A stretch of DNA of 64,000 nt from CADEDH01 sp965216205 (GTDB lineage Bacteria > Actinomycetota > Acidimicrobiia > Acidimicrobiales > SZUA-35): assembly GCA_965216205.1 (NCBI GenBank), contig OZ244139.1, positions 558,001 through 622,000 on the forward strand, in the 5' to 3' direction. Position numbers and translations under genes: made by a program. The notes under the pieces were generated by a model, which made no database searches, had not been told where the DNA came from, and was given only the letters and a program-made list of their open reading frames with translations. Below are positions 35,938 to 43,953 of the stretch, one piece after another (the first letter of the stretch is position 1; every line of letters starts with the position of its first letter).

Positions 35938-37125
35938 ATGGATCCCATCGTTCTGATCGTCATCATCGCCGTCGCCGTGCTCGTCATCGGGGGCGGCGCG
36001 TTCGTCGCCCTGCGGAGCCGGGGCCGCGACCTCGAGCTCGAGCCGACCGACCGCGATGGCCGGGGTGGTCTCGGCACGGTCGAGGTCGACACCGAGGAGC
36101 ACGAGGCGGTCCCCACCGGGCGCTCGTCCGATACCGGGGGAACCGTCACGATCGAGGCCCCGCTCGACGACATCCCTGTCGTCGACCTCGAGTCCCCGCC
36201 CGAGGCCCCGGTCGAGGAGGCGCTCGTCAAGCCGACGTTCGTCGAGCGGCTCGGCAAGGCCCGGTCGGCGTTCACCGGCTACCTCGGCGGCCTGGTGGGA
36301 CTGTCCAGGATCTCCGACGACGACTGGGAGGAGCTCGAGGAGGCGCTGATCCAGGCCGACGTCGGCGTCGCCGCCTCGATGTCGCTCATCGAGGACGTCC
36401 GGAACGAGGCCGCCGACACCGGCGCCGAGGACGGTGCGGCCGTGCTGGGGCTGCTCAAGGCCCGGATGCACCGTGAGCTCGACGGCAAGGACCGATCGCT
36501 GAACATCGTCGACGGCGAGACCAACGTGTGGCTGTTCGTGGGGGTGAACGGCGTCGGCAAGACCACCACCATCGGGAAGGTCGGGAAGCGGCTGGCGCTC
36601 GAAGGCCGCAAGCCGTTGATGGCGGCCGGCGACACGTTCCGGGCCGCCGCTGCCGAGCAGCTCACCATGTGGTCGGAGCGGGCCGGGGCGGAGATCGTGC
36701 GAGGCAACGAGGGTGGCGATCCGTCAGCGGTGATCTTCGACGGCGTCGCGGCAGCCGCCGCCCGGGGCTGCGACATCGTCCTCGCCGACACCGCCGGCCG
36801 TCTCCACAACAAGGCGAACCTGATGGACGAGTTGGCCAAGGTGCGCCGGGTCGCCGACAAGGATCCGGGGCACGTCTCCGAGGTGCTCCTCGTGCTCGAC
36901 GCCACCACCGGGCAGAACGGCATGGCCCAGGCCAAGGTCTTCACCGAGGCGGTCGACGTGACCGGGGTGGTGCTCACCAAGCTCGACGGTTCGGCCAAGG
37001 GCGGCATCGTGTTCGCCATCGAGTCCGAGCTCGGTATCCCCGTGAAACTGGTGGGCCTCGGTGAGAAGGTCGGCGACCTCGTCGACTTCGAGCCCACCGA
37101 GTTCGTCGACGCCCTGTTCGAGTGA
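35938..37125 (+). CDS. ftsY: Signal recognition particle receptor FtsY
   Basis: A 395-residue GTPase that docks SRP-ribosome complexes at the membrane. It begins with a transmembrane helix (IVLIVIIAVAVLVIGGGAFV), then an acidic A region, the N domain (about 100-195) and the G domain. G-box motifs: GVNGVGKTTTIGK (about 202-214), DTFRAAAAEQL, DTAGRLHNK, TKLDGSAKGG. The membrane helix is typical of actinobacterial FtsY. ffh follows after 72 bp, so both SRP parts are encoded together. Confidence 0.95.
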   Translation: MDPIVLIVIIAVAVLVIGGGAFVALRSRGRDLELEPTDRDGRGGLGTVEVDTEEHEAVPTGRSSDTGGTVTIEAPLDDIPVVDLESPPEAPVEEALVKPTFVERLGKARSAFTGYLGGLVGLSRISDDDWEELEEALIQADVGVAASMSLIEDVRNEAADTGAEDGAAVLGLLKARMHRELDGKDRSLNIVDGETNVWLFVGVNGVGKTTTIGKVGKRLALEGRKPLMAAGDTFRAAAAEQLTMWSERAGAEIVRGNEGGDPSAVIFDGVAAAAARGCDIVLADTAGRLHNKANLMDELAKVRRVADKDPGHVSEVLLVLDATTGQNGMAQAKVFTEAVDVTGVVLTKLDGSAKGGIVFAIESELGIPVKLVGLGEKVGDLVDFEPTEFVDALFE

Positions 37126-37197
37126 GGGGTTGCGTGAGCCGTGCGACGACGGGGTCGGCCCAGCGCATCGGCCGTCACGTCGTAGACTGAGGGCAGC

Positions 37198-38727
37198 ATG
37201 TTCGAGACACTGACCGACAAGTTCGAAGGCATCTTCAGCCGTCTGGGCAAGAAGGGGCGCCTCACCGAGGCCGACGTCGACGAGGCCCTCCGGGAGATCC
37301 GGGTGGCGCTCCTCGAAGCCGACGTCAACCTCTCGGTGGTCAAGGGCCTCCGAGCCCGGATCAAGGAACGGGCCGTGGGGGAGGAGGTCCACCAGGCCCT
37401 CAACCCGGCCCAACAGGTCATCAAGATCGTCAACGAGGAGCTCACCGCCAGCCTCGGCGGCGAGACGATCAAGATCACCTACGCCCCCAGGCCGCCGACC
37501 GTGATCCTGATGGCCGGCCTCCAGGGCTCGGGCAAGACCACGTCGTCGGCGAAGCTCGCCCGATGGTTCAAGAGCCAGGGCCGCAACCCGATGATGGTCG
37601 GCGCCGACCTCCAGCGACCGGCGGCGGTCGAGCAGTTGCAGACCCTGGGCCGGAGCATCGAGGTCCCGGTCTACAGCCAGCCGACGAACCCGGTCGAGGT
37701 GGCCCGAACCGCGATCGACGAAGCCCGCGCCGCCGGGCGCGACGTCGTCATCGTCGACACCGCCGGCCGGCTGGCGATCGACGAGGAGTTGATGGAGGAG
37801 GTCCGCCAGATCTCCGACGCCGTCCAGCCCGACTACACGTTCCTCGTCGTCGACGCCATGACCGGCCAGGATGCCGTCAACACCGCCCAGGCCTTCCACG
37901 ACAAGCTCGAGCTCGACGGTGTCATCCTCACCAAGCTCGACGGCGACGCCCGAGGTGGTGCCGCGCTGTCGGTGAAGGAGGTCGTCGGCCGCCCGATCGC
38001 GTTCGCCGCCACCGGCGAGAAGCTCGAGGACTTCGACCTGTTCCATCCCGAGCGGATGGCGAGCCGCATCCTGGGCATGGGCGACATGCTCACGCTGATC
38101 GAGAAGGCCGAGCAGACCTTCGAGCAGGAGGAGGCCGAGGAGGCGGCCGCCCGGATGCTCGAGGGCCAGTTCACCCTCGATGACTTCCTCGAGCAGATGC
38201 AGCAGATCAAGAAGATGGGTCCGCTGCAGAATCTCGTCGGCATGCTGCCCGGCCTGCCGAAGGAGATACGCGACGTCGACATCGACGACCGGGAGATCGG
38301 CAGGATCGAGGCGATCATCCGATCGATGACACCGATCGAGCGGGCCGATCCGAAGATCATCGACGCCTCCCGCCGCTCCCGCATCGCGAAGGGCTCTGGC
38401 ACGAATCCCACCCAGGTCTCCGGCCTCATCACGCAGTTCAGCGAGATGCAGAAGATGATGAAGCGGTTCGGCGGCATGGGTACCAAGAAGATGAAGGGCG
38501 GTCGTAAGAACAAGAAGAAGGGCAAGGGCGGCGGCCGCACCACGCCCAAGGGCGGCGGTCGGGTCACAGCCAAGGGCGGCGGGGCCGGCAAGCGACAGGG
38601 CAAGGGCGGTCGCGTCACGCCGAAAGGCACCAAGGCCGGCAAGGCACCGCTCATGCTCCCCGGTCTCGACCGGCTGGACATGGACGACCTCGACCGCCTC
38701 GCCGACGAGCTCGACTCCCGCTCCTGA
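37198..38727 (+). CDS. ffh: Signal recognition particle protein Ffh
   Basis: A 509-residue GTPase that binds signal sequences and 4.5S RNA. The N domain is residues 1-90, the G domain has GLQGSGKTTSSAKLA (about 106-120), DLQRPAAVEQL, DTAGRLAID and TKLDGDARGG. The Met-rich M domain runs from about 325 to 430 (ILGMGDMLTLIEKAE; QMQQIKKMGPLQNLVGMLPG in part). About 70 extra Lys/Gly-rich residues follow (GGRTTPKGGGRVTAKGGG), ending in an acidic helix. The basic repeats may add RNA or membrane contacts. Confidence 0.95.
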   Translation: MFETLTDKFEGIFSRLGKKGRLTEADVDEALREIRVALLEADVNLSVVKGLRARIKERAVGEEVHQALNPAQQVIKIVNEELTASLGGETIKITYAPRPPTVILMAGLQGSGKTTSSAKLARWFKSQGRNPMMVGADLQRPAAVEQLQTLGRSIEVPVYSQPTNPVEVARTAIDEARAAGRDVVIVDTAGRLAIDEELMEEVRQISDAVQPDYTFLVVDAMTGQDAVNTAQAFHDKLELDGVILTKLDGDARGGAALSVKEVVGRPIAFAATGEKLEDFDLFHPERMASRILGMGDMLTLIEKAEQTFEQEEAEEAAARMLEGQFTLDDFLEQMQQIKKMGPLQNLVGMLPGLPKEIRDVDIDDREIGRIEAIIRSMTPIERADPKIIDASRRSRIAKGSGTNPTQVSGLITQFSEMQKMMKRFGGMGTKKMKGGRKNKKKGKGGGRTTPKGGGRVTAKGGGAGKRQGKGGRVTPKGTKAGKAPLMLPGLDRLDMDDLDRLADELDSRS

Positions 38728-38822
38728 CCCGACCCGGGCAGATCGTGCGGGAGTGGAGGCTCCTGACTGCTCGGGTAGCCTCAGGGGTCGTTCTATTCGC
38801 AGCTATGTAGAGAGAGACTGTC

Positions 38823-39233
38823 GTGGCCGTTCGACTCCGCCTGATGCGGATGGGAAAGAAGAAGCAACCGACCTACCGAGTCGTTGCCGCCGATCGCCGC
38901 TCCCCCCGCGACGGTCGATTCATCGAGATCGTCGGTACCTACAATCCCCGCCAGGAGCCGTCGGAGATCCTGATCGACAACGCGAAGGCGGTCGGTTGGC
39001 TCCGTGAAGGGGCCCAGCCCAGCGAGCGGGTCCGCAAGCTGCTGGAGATCTCCGGTGCATGGGCGGCCTACACGAGCGGCCGCACCCGGGAGGAGCTCGA
39101 AGCCGAAGCGGCCGCCGCCGCAGCGGCCGAAGCCGCCGATGAGGAGCCTGCCATGAGTGGCGGCCCAGCGGCCGCTCCCGCGAGCGGCACGGCCGAAGCG
39201 CCCGCCGAGGAATCGGCAGGTGTCGAGGCGTGA
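38823..39233 (+). CDS. rpsP: 30S ribosomal protein S16 with acidic extension
   Basis: A 136-residue protein from GTG. Residues 1-85 are canonical S16 (VRLRLMRMGKKKQPTYRVV; DGRFIEIVGTYNPRQEP). Residues 86-136 are an Ala/Glu-rich tail not needed by the fold; many actinobacterial S16 proteins have a shorter version. The gene opens the rpsP, khpA, rimM, trmD, rplS series. The stop overlaps the khpA GTG start by four bases. Confidence 0.95.
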   Translation: MAVRLRLMRMGKKKQPTYRVVAADRRSPRDGRFIEIVGTYNPRQEPSEILIDNAKAVGWLREGAQPSERVRKLLEISGAWAAYTSGRTREELEAEAAAAAAAEAADEEPAMSGGPAAAPASGTAEAPAEESAGVEA

Positions 39234-39484
39234 CCGCCTCACCGGCTCCGACCGCCGAGGCGGTCCTGCTCCACCTCTGCCGATCGGTCGTCAGCAACCC
39301 CGACGACGTGTCGATCGAAGCCACCGCCGACGGTGACCGCGTCAGGCTCGATGTCACCGTCAACAACGACGACATGGGTCGGGTCATCGGACGGCGCGGT
39401 CGGGTCGCCTCAGCGATCCGTACCGTTGTCGGTGCCGCTGCGGCGAAGGACGGCGTGACCACCGAGGTCGAGTTCGTCGAGTGA
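39230..39484 (+). CDS. khpA: KH-domain RNA-binding protein KhpA
   Basis: An 84-residue protein with a single KH domain. The RNA-contacting loop is GRVIGRRGRVASAIR, carrying GxxG. KhpA-type proteins bind many RNAs and in Gram-positives affect cell elongation together with KhpB. It is always placed between rpsP and rimM in these bacteria. GTG start with a four-base overlap (GTGA) on rpsP. Confidence 0.92.
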   Translation: MTASPAPTAEAVLLHLCRSVVSNPDDVSIEATADGDRVRLDVTVNNDDMGRVIGRRGRVASAIRTVVGAAAAKDGVTTEVEFVE

Positions 39485-39503
39485 GCCCGTCCCCTCGTCG
39501 ACG

Positions 39504-40091
39504 ATGACGGGCGCCGACGGCCAGAGCCCAGATTCCGAGGCCATCACCGATATCGATGTCGATACGTCGGCCGACGCCCTCTGGCTGGAGGTCGGCACGA
39601 TCGGCAGGGCACACGGCCTCAAGGGCGAAGTCGTCGTCGACTTCGTCACCGACCGGACCGAGGAGCGGACCCAGGCCGGTGCCGAGCTCCGACTGGGCGC
39701 CCGGACCCTGGTTGTCGCCACTGCCAGGCCCCATCAGCGGAAGTGGCTCGTCCGTTTCGAAGGCGTGGGCGATCGCAGCGCCGCAGAGAAGCTCCGCGGC
39801 GGCGTTCTCGAGGCCGAGGCGCTCGATGACCCCGATGCGCTCTTCGTCCACGATCTCATCGGCAAGACCCTCATCGACCAGCACGGCACCCGGCACGGTT
39901 CGGTCGTCGCCGTGGTGGAGAACCCGGCGTCGGACCTCCTCGAACTGGAGGACGGCCGGCTGGTTCCGCTCGTGTTCGTGGTCGACACGGACGGTGACGG
40001 CGACGGGGATGACGACGCCGACGGGATCGACGACGACGTGATTCTCGTGTCGGTGCCACCCGGACTCCTCGACGACGACACGCTCGGGTGA
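39504..40091 (+). CDS. rimM: Ribosome maturation factor RimM
   Basis: A 195-residue assembly factor for the 30S head that contacts S19. The family opening VGTIGRAHGLKGEVVVDFVTDR (in part, about residues 31-52) is clear, and the PRC-barrel half contains DLIGKTLIDQHG and LLELEDGRLVPLVF. About 25 residues precede the usual start. An Asp/Gly loop (DTDGDGDGDDDADG) interrupts the end of the PRC barrel before VILVSVPPGLL. It precedes trmD by 7 bp. Confidence 0.92.
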   Translation: MTGADGQSPDSEAITDIDVDTSADALWLEVGTIGRAHGLKGEVVVDFVTDRTEERTQAGAELRLGARTLVVATARPHQRKWLVRFEGVGDRSAAEKLRGGVLEAEALDDPDALFVHDLIGKTLIDQHGTRHGSVVAVVENPASDLLELEDGRLVPLVFVVDTDGDGDGDDDADGIDDDVILVSVPPGLLDDDTLG

Positions 40092-40098
40092 CGCACCG

Positions 40099-40827
40099 GT
40101 GCGGATCGACATCCTCACCATCTTCCCTGAGTTGGTCCAGGGCTTCGCGTCGGCGAGCCTGCTGGGCAAGGCCCGGGAGCGCGGCCTGATCGACGTTCGC
40201 GTGCACGACCTGCGATCCGTGGCGACCGATCCCCATCGGTCGGTCGATGATGCGCCGTTCGGCGGCGGGGCCGGCATGGTGCTGAAACCGGAGCCGATCT
40301 TCGCCACCGTCGAGGCGGTCGACCCGCCCCGACCGCTGCTCTACCTGTCACCCGCAGGCCGCACGTTCGACCAGTCCTACGCCAACGAGCTCGCCGCCAC
40401 CGACGGCTTCAGCCTCCTGTGCGGCCGCTACGAAGGGGTCGACGAGCGGGTCCGCCAGCATCTCGTCGACGGGGAGCTGTCGATCGGCGACTACGTGCTC
40501 GCCGGCGGGGAGGTGGCCGCTGCGGTCGTGCTCGAGGCGGTTGGTCGGCTGGTACCCGGCATGGTCGGCAACCACGAATCGGTCACCGACGACTCGTTCA
40601 GCGACGGCCTGCTCGAGTATCCGCACTACACCCGCCCGGCCGATTTCCGCGGCTGGGCGGTTCCCGAGGTGCTGACGTCGGGCGACCACGGTCGGGTCGC
40701 CCGATGGCGCCGGGCGAACGCCCTCGCCCGAACGATCGACGAGCGGCCCGACCTGATCGAGCGTCGCGGCGGTCTGACCGACGAGGACCGCGCCCTCTTG
40801 GCCGAGTTCGACCTGCCGGCGAGCTGA
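40099..40827 (+). CDS. trmD: tRNA (guanine-N1)-methyltransferase TrmD
   Basis: A 242-residue trefoil-knot methyltransferase making m1G37 in tRNAs, which prevents frameshifting. The start RIDILTIFPELV is typical (GTG). The knot and AdoMet site show as LLCGRYEGVDERV and SIGDYVLAGGE. VDDAPFGGGAGMVLKPEPIF is another family signature. It is followed by rplS after 120 bp. Confidence 0.95.
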   Translation: MRIDILTIFPELVQGFASASLLGKARERGLIDVRVHDLRSVATDPHRSVDDAPFGGGAGMVLKPEPIFATVEAVDPPRPLLYLSPAGRTFDQSYANELAATDGFSLLCGRYEGVDERVRQHLVDGELSIGDYVLAGGEVAAAVVLEAVGRLVPGMVGNHESVTDDSFSDGLLEYPHYTRPADFRGWAVPEVLTSGDHGRVARWRRANALARTIDERPDLIERRGGLTDEDRALLAEFDLPAS

Positions 40828-40840
40828 CCGCGCTGGTTCA

Positions 40841-40871
40841 CCTCGTTCACGGACTCTCGCCTCGTTCACGG
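40841..40871 (+). repeat. 12-bp direct repeat in the rplS leader
   Basis: CCTCGTTCACGG occurs at 40841-40852 and again at 40860-40871, in the 120-bp gap between trmD and rplS. A third partial match (GGTTCACC) precedes them. It could be a regulatory site or chance; nothing else in the gap explains it. Confidence 0.6.
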
Positions 40872-40947
40872 CGGGCCGGGTGGGAGTCGGAACCGGCGGC
40901 CGTAGCATAGATGAGCCCACCAGACCGACGAATCCAGGATCAGCACG

Positions 40948-41295
40948 ATGAACCCCACCGAACTTGTCGAGCAGGCACAGCTTCGCGACGACATCCCCGA
41001 TTTCGCTGCGGGCGACACGGTCAAGGTTCACGTGAAGGTCGTCGAGGGCAACCGCGAACGGGTCCAGGTCTTCGAGGGCGTCGTGATCGCCCGCCGGGGC
41101 TCGTCGGTGCGGGAGTCGTTCACCGTCCGCAAGCTCAGCTTCGGGGTCGGGGTCGAGCGCTCGTTTCCTCTCCACTCGCCGATCATCGACAAGATCGAGG
41201 TCGTGACCCGCGGCGATGTCCGCCGGGCCAAGCTGTACTACCTGCGCGACCGTGTCGGGAAGGCCGCCAAGGTCAAGGAGAAGCGCGACAACTGA
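40948..41295 (+). CDS. rplS: 50S ribosomal protein L19
   Basis: A 115-residue protein at the subunit interface. The conserved core is DTVKVHVKVVEGNRERVQ, followed by FEGVVIARRGSSVRESFTVRK and VERSFPLHSPIIDKIEV. The length is normal. AGGATC lies a short distance ahead of the ATG. The usual next genes lepB and rnhB are missing; yraN follows after 101 bp. Confidence 0.95.
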   Translation: MNPTELVEQAQLRDDIPDFAAGDTVKVHVKVVEGNRERVQVFEGVVIARRGSSVRESFTVRKLSFGVGVERSFPLHSPIIDKIEVVTRGDVRRAKLYYLRDRVGKAAKVKEKRDN

Positions 41296-41396
41296 CCGGC
41301 CGGTGCCCCGGGATCCGGCGGCGCCCGTCTCGCAGGGGCCAGCCCTGCCGTTCATCCGAGTTCCGCCGATGCGTCGGCGAGATGGAGGGAGCGGTG

Positions 41397-41738
41397 GTGG
41401 CGAACCTCGAGGTCGGCCGCAACGGCGAAGACCTCGCCGCGGCGTGGTACGAGGGTGCGGGCTACCGGATCCTCGACCGGAACTGGCGGTGTCGATCCGG
41501 CGAGCTCGACCTGATCGCCGCACGCGACGGCCTGGTGGTCTTCTGCGAGGTCAAGACCCGCACGTCGGGTCGCTTCGGGACCGGCGCCGACGCGGTCGAC
41601 TGGCGGAAGCAGCGCAGGGTGCGGGCGCTGGCGGTGGCGTGGCTCCAGGCATCCTCACGGCACTATCCCGATGTCCGCTTCGATGTGGCCGCCGTCGACG
41701 GCGGCGGCTCGGTGACGGTGATCGAGGGCTGCTTCTGA
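41397..41738 (+). CDS. YraN/UPF0102 family endonuclease-like protein
   Basis: A 113-residue protein. The family opening is GRNGEDLAAAWYEGAGYRIL, followed by the PD-(D/E)xK-like core GELDLIAARDGLVVFCEVKTR, in which Asp, Glu and Lys are in place. The cellular role is unclear. It normally precedes comM and dprA; here those are 3.9 kb away. GTG at 41397 is preferred because GGAGGGA lies seven bases upstream; ATG at 41382 is the alternative. Confidence 0.85.
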   Translation: MANLEVGRNGEDLAAAWYEGAGYRILDRNWRCRSGELDLIAARDGLVVFCEVKTRTSGRFGTGADAVDWRKQRRVRALAVAWLQASSRHYPDVRFDVAAVDGGGSVTVIEGCF

Positions 41739-41764
41739 GCGACCTGGTCGCCGTGCTCAGCCGC

Positions 41765-42673
41765 TCAGGCCGCCGCCCCGAGGCCCAGCCTGGGTTGGAG
41801 GAACTCGGCGATCCTGGCGATCGCCTCGTCCGACTCCGGCACGTACCCGGCCGAGCCGTGCCACACGTGGACCATGTCGGGCCACACCTCCAGGACGGCC
41901 TCACCCCCCGCCTCGTCGATCTTGGCCGCCAACCGGTTGGCGTCGTCGAGGAGCACCTCCGCATCGCCGACGTGGATCAGCATCGGCGGCAGGTTGCCGA
42001 GCTCGGCGTGGAGCGGGGCCGCCAGCGGATCCCGGAGGTCGCCGTCGTCGCCGACGAACAGCGCAGCGATCCTCGCGAGGCTGCCCGCTGAGACCATCGG
42101 GTCGGCGGCGGCTCTCGTCACCGCGGACTCACCGGTGGCCTCGAGATCGATCCACGGCGAGATCGCCACCGCGCCGGCGGGAAGCGGGTCCCCGGCCTCC
42201 CGCAACGCCACCAACGTGGCGACGGTCAGACCGCCACCTGCCGAATCGCCGGCTATCGCCACCCGGGCCGGATCGAACCCCTCGGTCCCCACCAGGCCCC
42301 GATATGCGGCGACCGCGTCCTCCACGGGGGCCGGGTGCGGATTCTCGGGGGCGAGCCGATAGTCGGCTGCGAAGACCCGACAGCCCATCGCCCGGGCCAG
42401 GTGGCCGAGCAGGTTCCGATGGGAGTCCACCGATCCGGCGACGTAGCCGCCGCCGTGCAGGTACAGCAGCGCGGCCGACGGGTCGGCCCCGTCGGCATCG
42501 ATCCACTCGCCGTCGACACCACCGACCTCGGCCTTCGTGCCGGTCACCCCGTCGCCGAGTCGGCCTCCGACCGCGTCCATGTTCCTGCGCATCGATGCCA
42601 CGTTCACCCGGTCGTCGGGCGGGCGGTTCTGCTCGAGGAGGGCGAGGAACTTTTCGAACTGCTTGCTGGCCAT
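41765..42673 (-). CDS. Alpha/beta hydrolase, hormone-sensitive lipase family
   Basis: A 302-residue esterase. The oxyanion motif HGGG is at residues 73-76 and the nucleophile Ser144 is in GDSAGGG, the two marks of the HSL family; His of the triad lies in DMVHVWHG near residue 278. It should cleave short-chain esters; the natural substrate is unknown. The ATG at 42673 is preferred to an in-frame GTG 12 codons earlier. It is the last gene of the minus-strand islet group, 89 bp after the ArsC-like gene. Confidence 0.88.
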   Translation of the reverse strand: MASKQFEKFLALLEQNRPPDDRVNVASMRRNMDAVGGRLGDGVTGTKAEVGGVDGEWIDADGADPSAALLYLHGGGYVAGSVDSHRNLLGHLARAMGCRVFAADYRLAPENPHPAPVEDAVAAYRGLVGTEGFDPARVAIAGDSAGGGLTVATLVALREAGDPLPAGAVAISPWIDLEATGESAVTRAAADPMVSAGSLARIAALFVGDDGDLRDPLAAPLHAELGNLPPMLIHVGDAEVLLDDANRLAAKIDEAGGEAVLEVWPDMVHVWHGSAGYVPESDEAIARIAEFLQPRLGLGAAA

Positions 42674-42762
42674 GGGCCAAGTATCGGTCGCCAGCTCACC
42701 GCGGGCCACTCCGCTCTCGGCGGCATGGCCCCGGTGGCGTCCGAGCTCGGACCGGTGGCCGG

Positions 42763-43134
42763 TCAGCTCGCCACGAGCGCAGGAACCCGATCGCGGGGTC
42801 GGCCGATGATGGCCGTGTCGCCCCGCACCACCACCGGTCGCTGCAGGAGCCTCGGGTGCGCCACCAGGAGGTCGATGACGACGTCGGGATCGGCCAGGGT
42901 CGACTCGTCGAATCCGTTCTCGCCGACGACGGTGTCCTTGAAGAACTTGTCACGCCTGACGAGATCGGCCGGATCGTCCTCTAGCTTCGCCACGATCCCC
43001 TCCAGCGTCGGACGGTCGGGCTTCTCCTTCAGGTAGAGAACGACGTCGTGGTCGACGCCGGCATCGTTCAGCACATCCAGTGCTGCCTTGGAGCTACTTC
43101 AATTCGGGTTGTGGTAGATCGTGTACTCGGCCAT
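42763..43134 (-). CDS. ArsC-family reductase with in-frame TGA at the catalytic position (probable selenoprotein)
   Basis: A 123-codon gene that reads MAEYTIYHNPN, then TGA at codon 12 (43101-43099), then SSSKAALDVLNDAGVDHD and so on to a TGA stop after VPALVAS. In arsenate reductase of plasmid R773 the opening is TIYHNPAC with catalytic Cys12, so the TGA lies exactly on that residue. The three Arg residues that bind oxyanion (60, 94, 107 in R773) are present here as Arg60, Arg99 and Arg112, so the enzyme appears to be under selection. A perfect hairpin follows the TGA at the distance of a bacterial SECIS. I read codon 12 as selenocysteine. A point mutation or sequencing error of TGC or TGT is the alternative. 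Confidence 0.82.
43069..43085 (-). promoter_or_regulatory. Candidate bacterial SECIS hairpin
   Basis: In the message, CAGCAC pairs perfectly with GUGCUG around the loop UGGAU. The stem begins 13 nt and the loop 19 nt after the UGA. In E. coli fdhF the loop begins at about the same place and contains two G residues that SelB recognises; here two G residues also occupy the loop. The stem lies within coding sequence (codons for AALDVL). Confidence 0.72.
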
Positions 43135-43163
43135 GAGGTGCATGGTAGGCGGCAGGGTCCGGC

Positions 43164-43388
43164 TCAGTACCGGTTCCGGCGATTGTTCCAGCACCCCCGA
43201 TGCCAGTGCCGGCGCAGGTCCGGGGCATCCACCGGAACGGCGACCATGTGGCCCTGACCGGGCGGGATGTCGCGGTTGCAGCCCGGACACAGGTACGACT
43301 TCGTCGCCTGGTAGGGCTGCACGTAGCGCACCTCCACCTCGTCGGCGTCCGAGGGATCGGGCCGACGGCCTTGTCGACCCCTGCTCAC
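43164..43388 (-). CDS. Small zinc-binding protein conserved in actinobacteria
   Basis: A 74-residue basic protein from GTG. After an arginine-rich start it reads VQPYQATKSYLCPGCNRDIP, then GHMVAVP and RRHWHRGCWNN. The CxxC, His and HxxC residues fit a single zinc site of the sort seen in a widespread actinobacterial family of unknown function, sometimes mislabelled as ATP/GTP-binding. It lies 29 bp ahead of the ArsC-like gene on the same strand and may be co-transcribed. Confidence 0.75.
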   Translation of the reverse strand: MSRGRQGRRPDPSDADEVEVRYVQPYQATKSYLCPGCNRDIPPGQGHMVAVPVDAPDLRRHWHRGCWNNRRNRY

Positions 43389-43404
43389 GTCGAGGTCACC
43401 GGGT

Positions 43405-43512
43405 TCAGGCCATCGCCCAGGCGAGGAGGCCGAGCACGACCACGACACCCAGTCCGACGTACCAGAAATCGAAGGCCGACCTCTTATGCTTCCGGGTTGG
43501 ATCGAACCCCAT
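43405..43512 (-). CDS. Single-pass membrane micropeptide, 35 residues
   Basis: The frame reads MGFDPTRKHKRSAFDFWYVG, then a hydrophobic run LGVVVVLGLLAWAMA. The positive N-terminus and one helix predict N-in topology. It heads the minus-strand group ahead of the zinc-binding protein by 16 bp and is divergent from a cytochrome c gene, whose ribosome binding site lies in the 9-bp gap. No ribosome binding site is seen for it. Recognised from codon bias and membrane pattern only. Confidence 0.55.
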   Translation of the reverse strand: MGFDPTRKHKRSAFDFWYVGLGVVVVLGLLAWAMA

Positions 43513-43521
43513 GGGAGCAGT

Positions 43522-43935
43522 ATGGCCAGGCGCTCACGCCGTCGTGCGGATCGGCACACACCGCCCAATCGGCACGACCGGCGCGCCTCGACGCGGGTGC
43601 GACTGCTCGTGATGACGGCTGCGGTGGTCGGCGCCGGCGTCGCCTGTGCGGCCGGCGACATCCCCGAGGTGCCCGCCGACGACGAGCAACTGGTCGAGGG
43701 GCGGGCCCTCTGGGCCACGAACTGCGTGAACTGCCACGGCAGCGACGGCAGCGGCGGCGTCGGTACGAAGCTGAACGACGGCGCCCTGCTCGACCTGTAC
43801 CCCACCGCCGAGGAACAACGCCTGGTGGTCGTGGAGGGCCGGCGGGCGATGCCGGCCTTCGGCGACAAGTTCACCGACGAGGAGCTCGACGCGGTCCTCC
43901 GCTACACCCGCGAGATCATCGCCGGCGATCCGTAG
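43522..43935 (+). CDS. c-type cytochrome, probably a lipoprotein
   Basis: A 137-residue protein. An Arg-rich start leads to a hydrophobic segment ending AGVAC, so Cys42 may be lipidated. The haem site is CVNCH (residues 68-72), and MPAF (Met110) provides the likely sixth ligand, as in class I cytochromes. It should pass electrons on the outer side of the membrane. GGGAG lies five bases before the ATG at 43522. No oxidase genes are in the window. Confidence 0.87.
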   Translation: MARRSRRRADRHTPPNRHDRRASTRVRLLVMTAAVVGAGVACAAGDIPEVPADDEQLVEGRALWATNCVNCHGSDGSGGVGTKLNDGALLDLYPTAEEQRLVVVEGRRAMPAFGDKFTDEELDAVLRYTREIIAGDP

Positions 43936-43953
43936 CCGGCGATCGAGGGCCGG

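Noticed and set aside
42763..43074. ArsC-like gene as a truncated protein starting at the internal GTG 43074
   Set aside because: That reading would lack the catalytic loop and first strand, which are perfectly encoded upstream apart from the TGA.
42763..43134. ArsC-like gene as a pseudogene
   Set aside because: Only one codon differs from a working gene, it is the one Sec can fill, and the substrate-binding arginines and a SECIS-like hairpin are present. A sequencing error remains possible.
43069..43134. General TGA recoding (for example to Trp or Gly) in this organism
   Set aside because: TGA ends many clearly bounded genes here, including recG, coaD, rpmF and tsf, so it is a normal stop codon.
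43099..43290. 63-codon frame ending in MAEYTIYHNPN as a separate small protein
   Set aside because: Its end is the start of the ArsC-like protein before the in-frame TGA, and its upstream part overlaps the zinc-binding protein in another frame.
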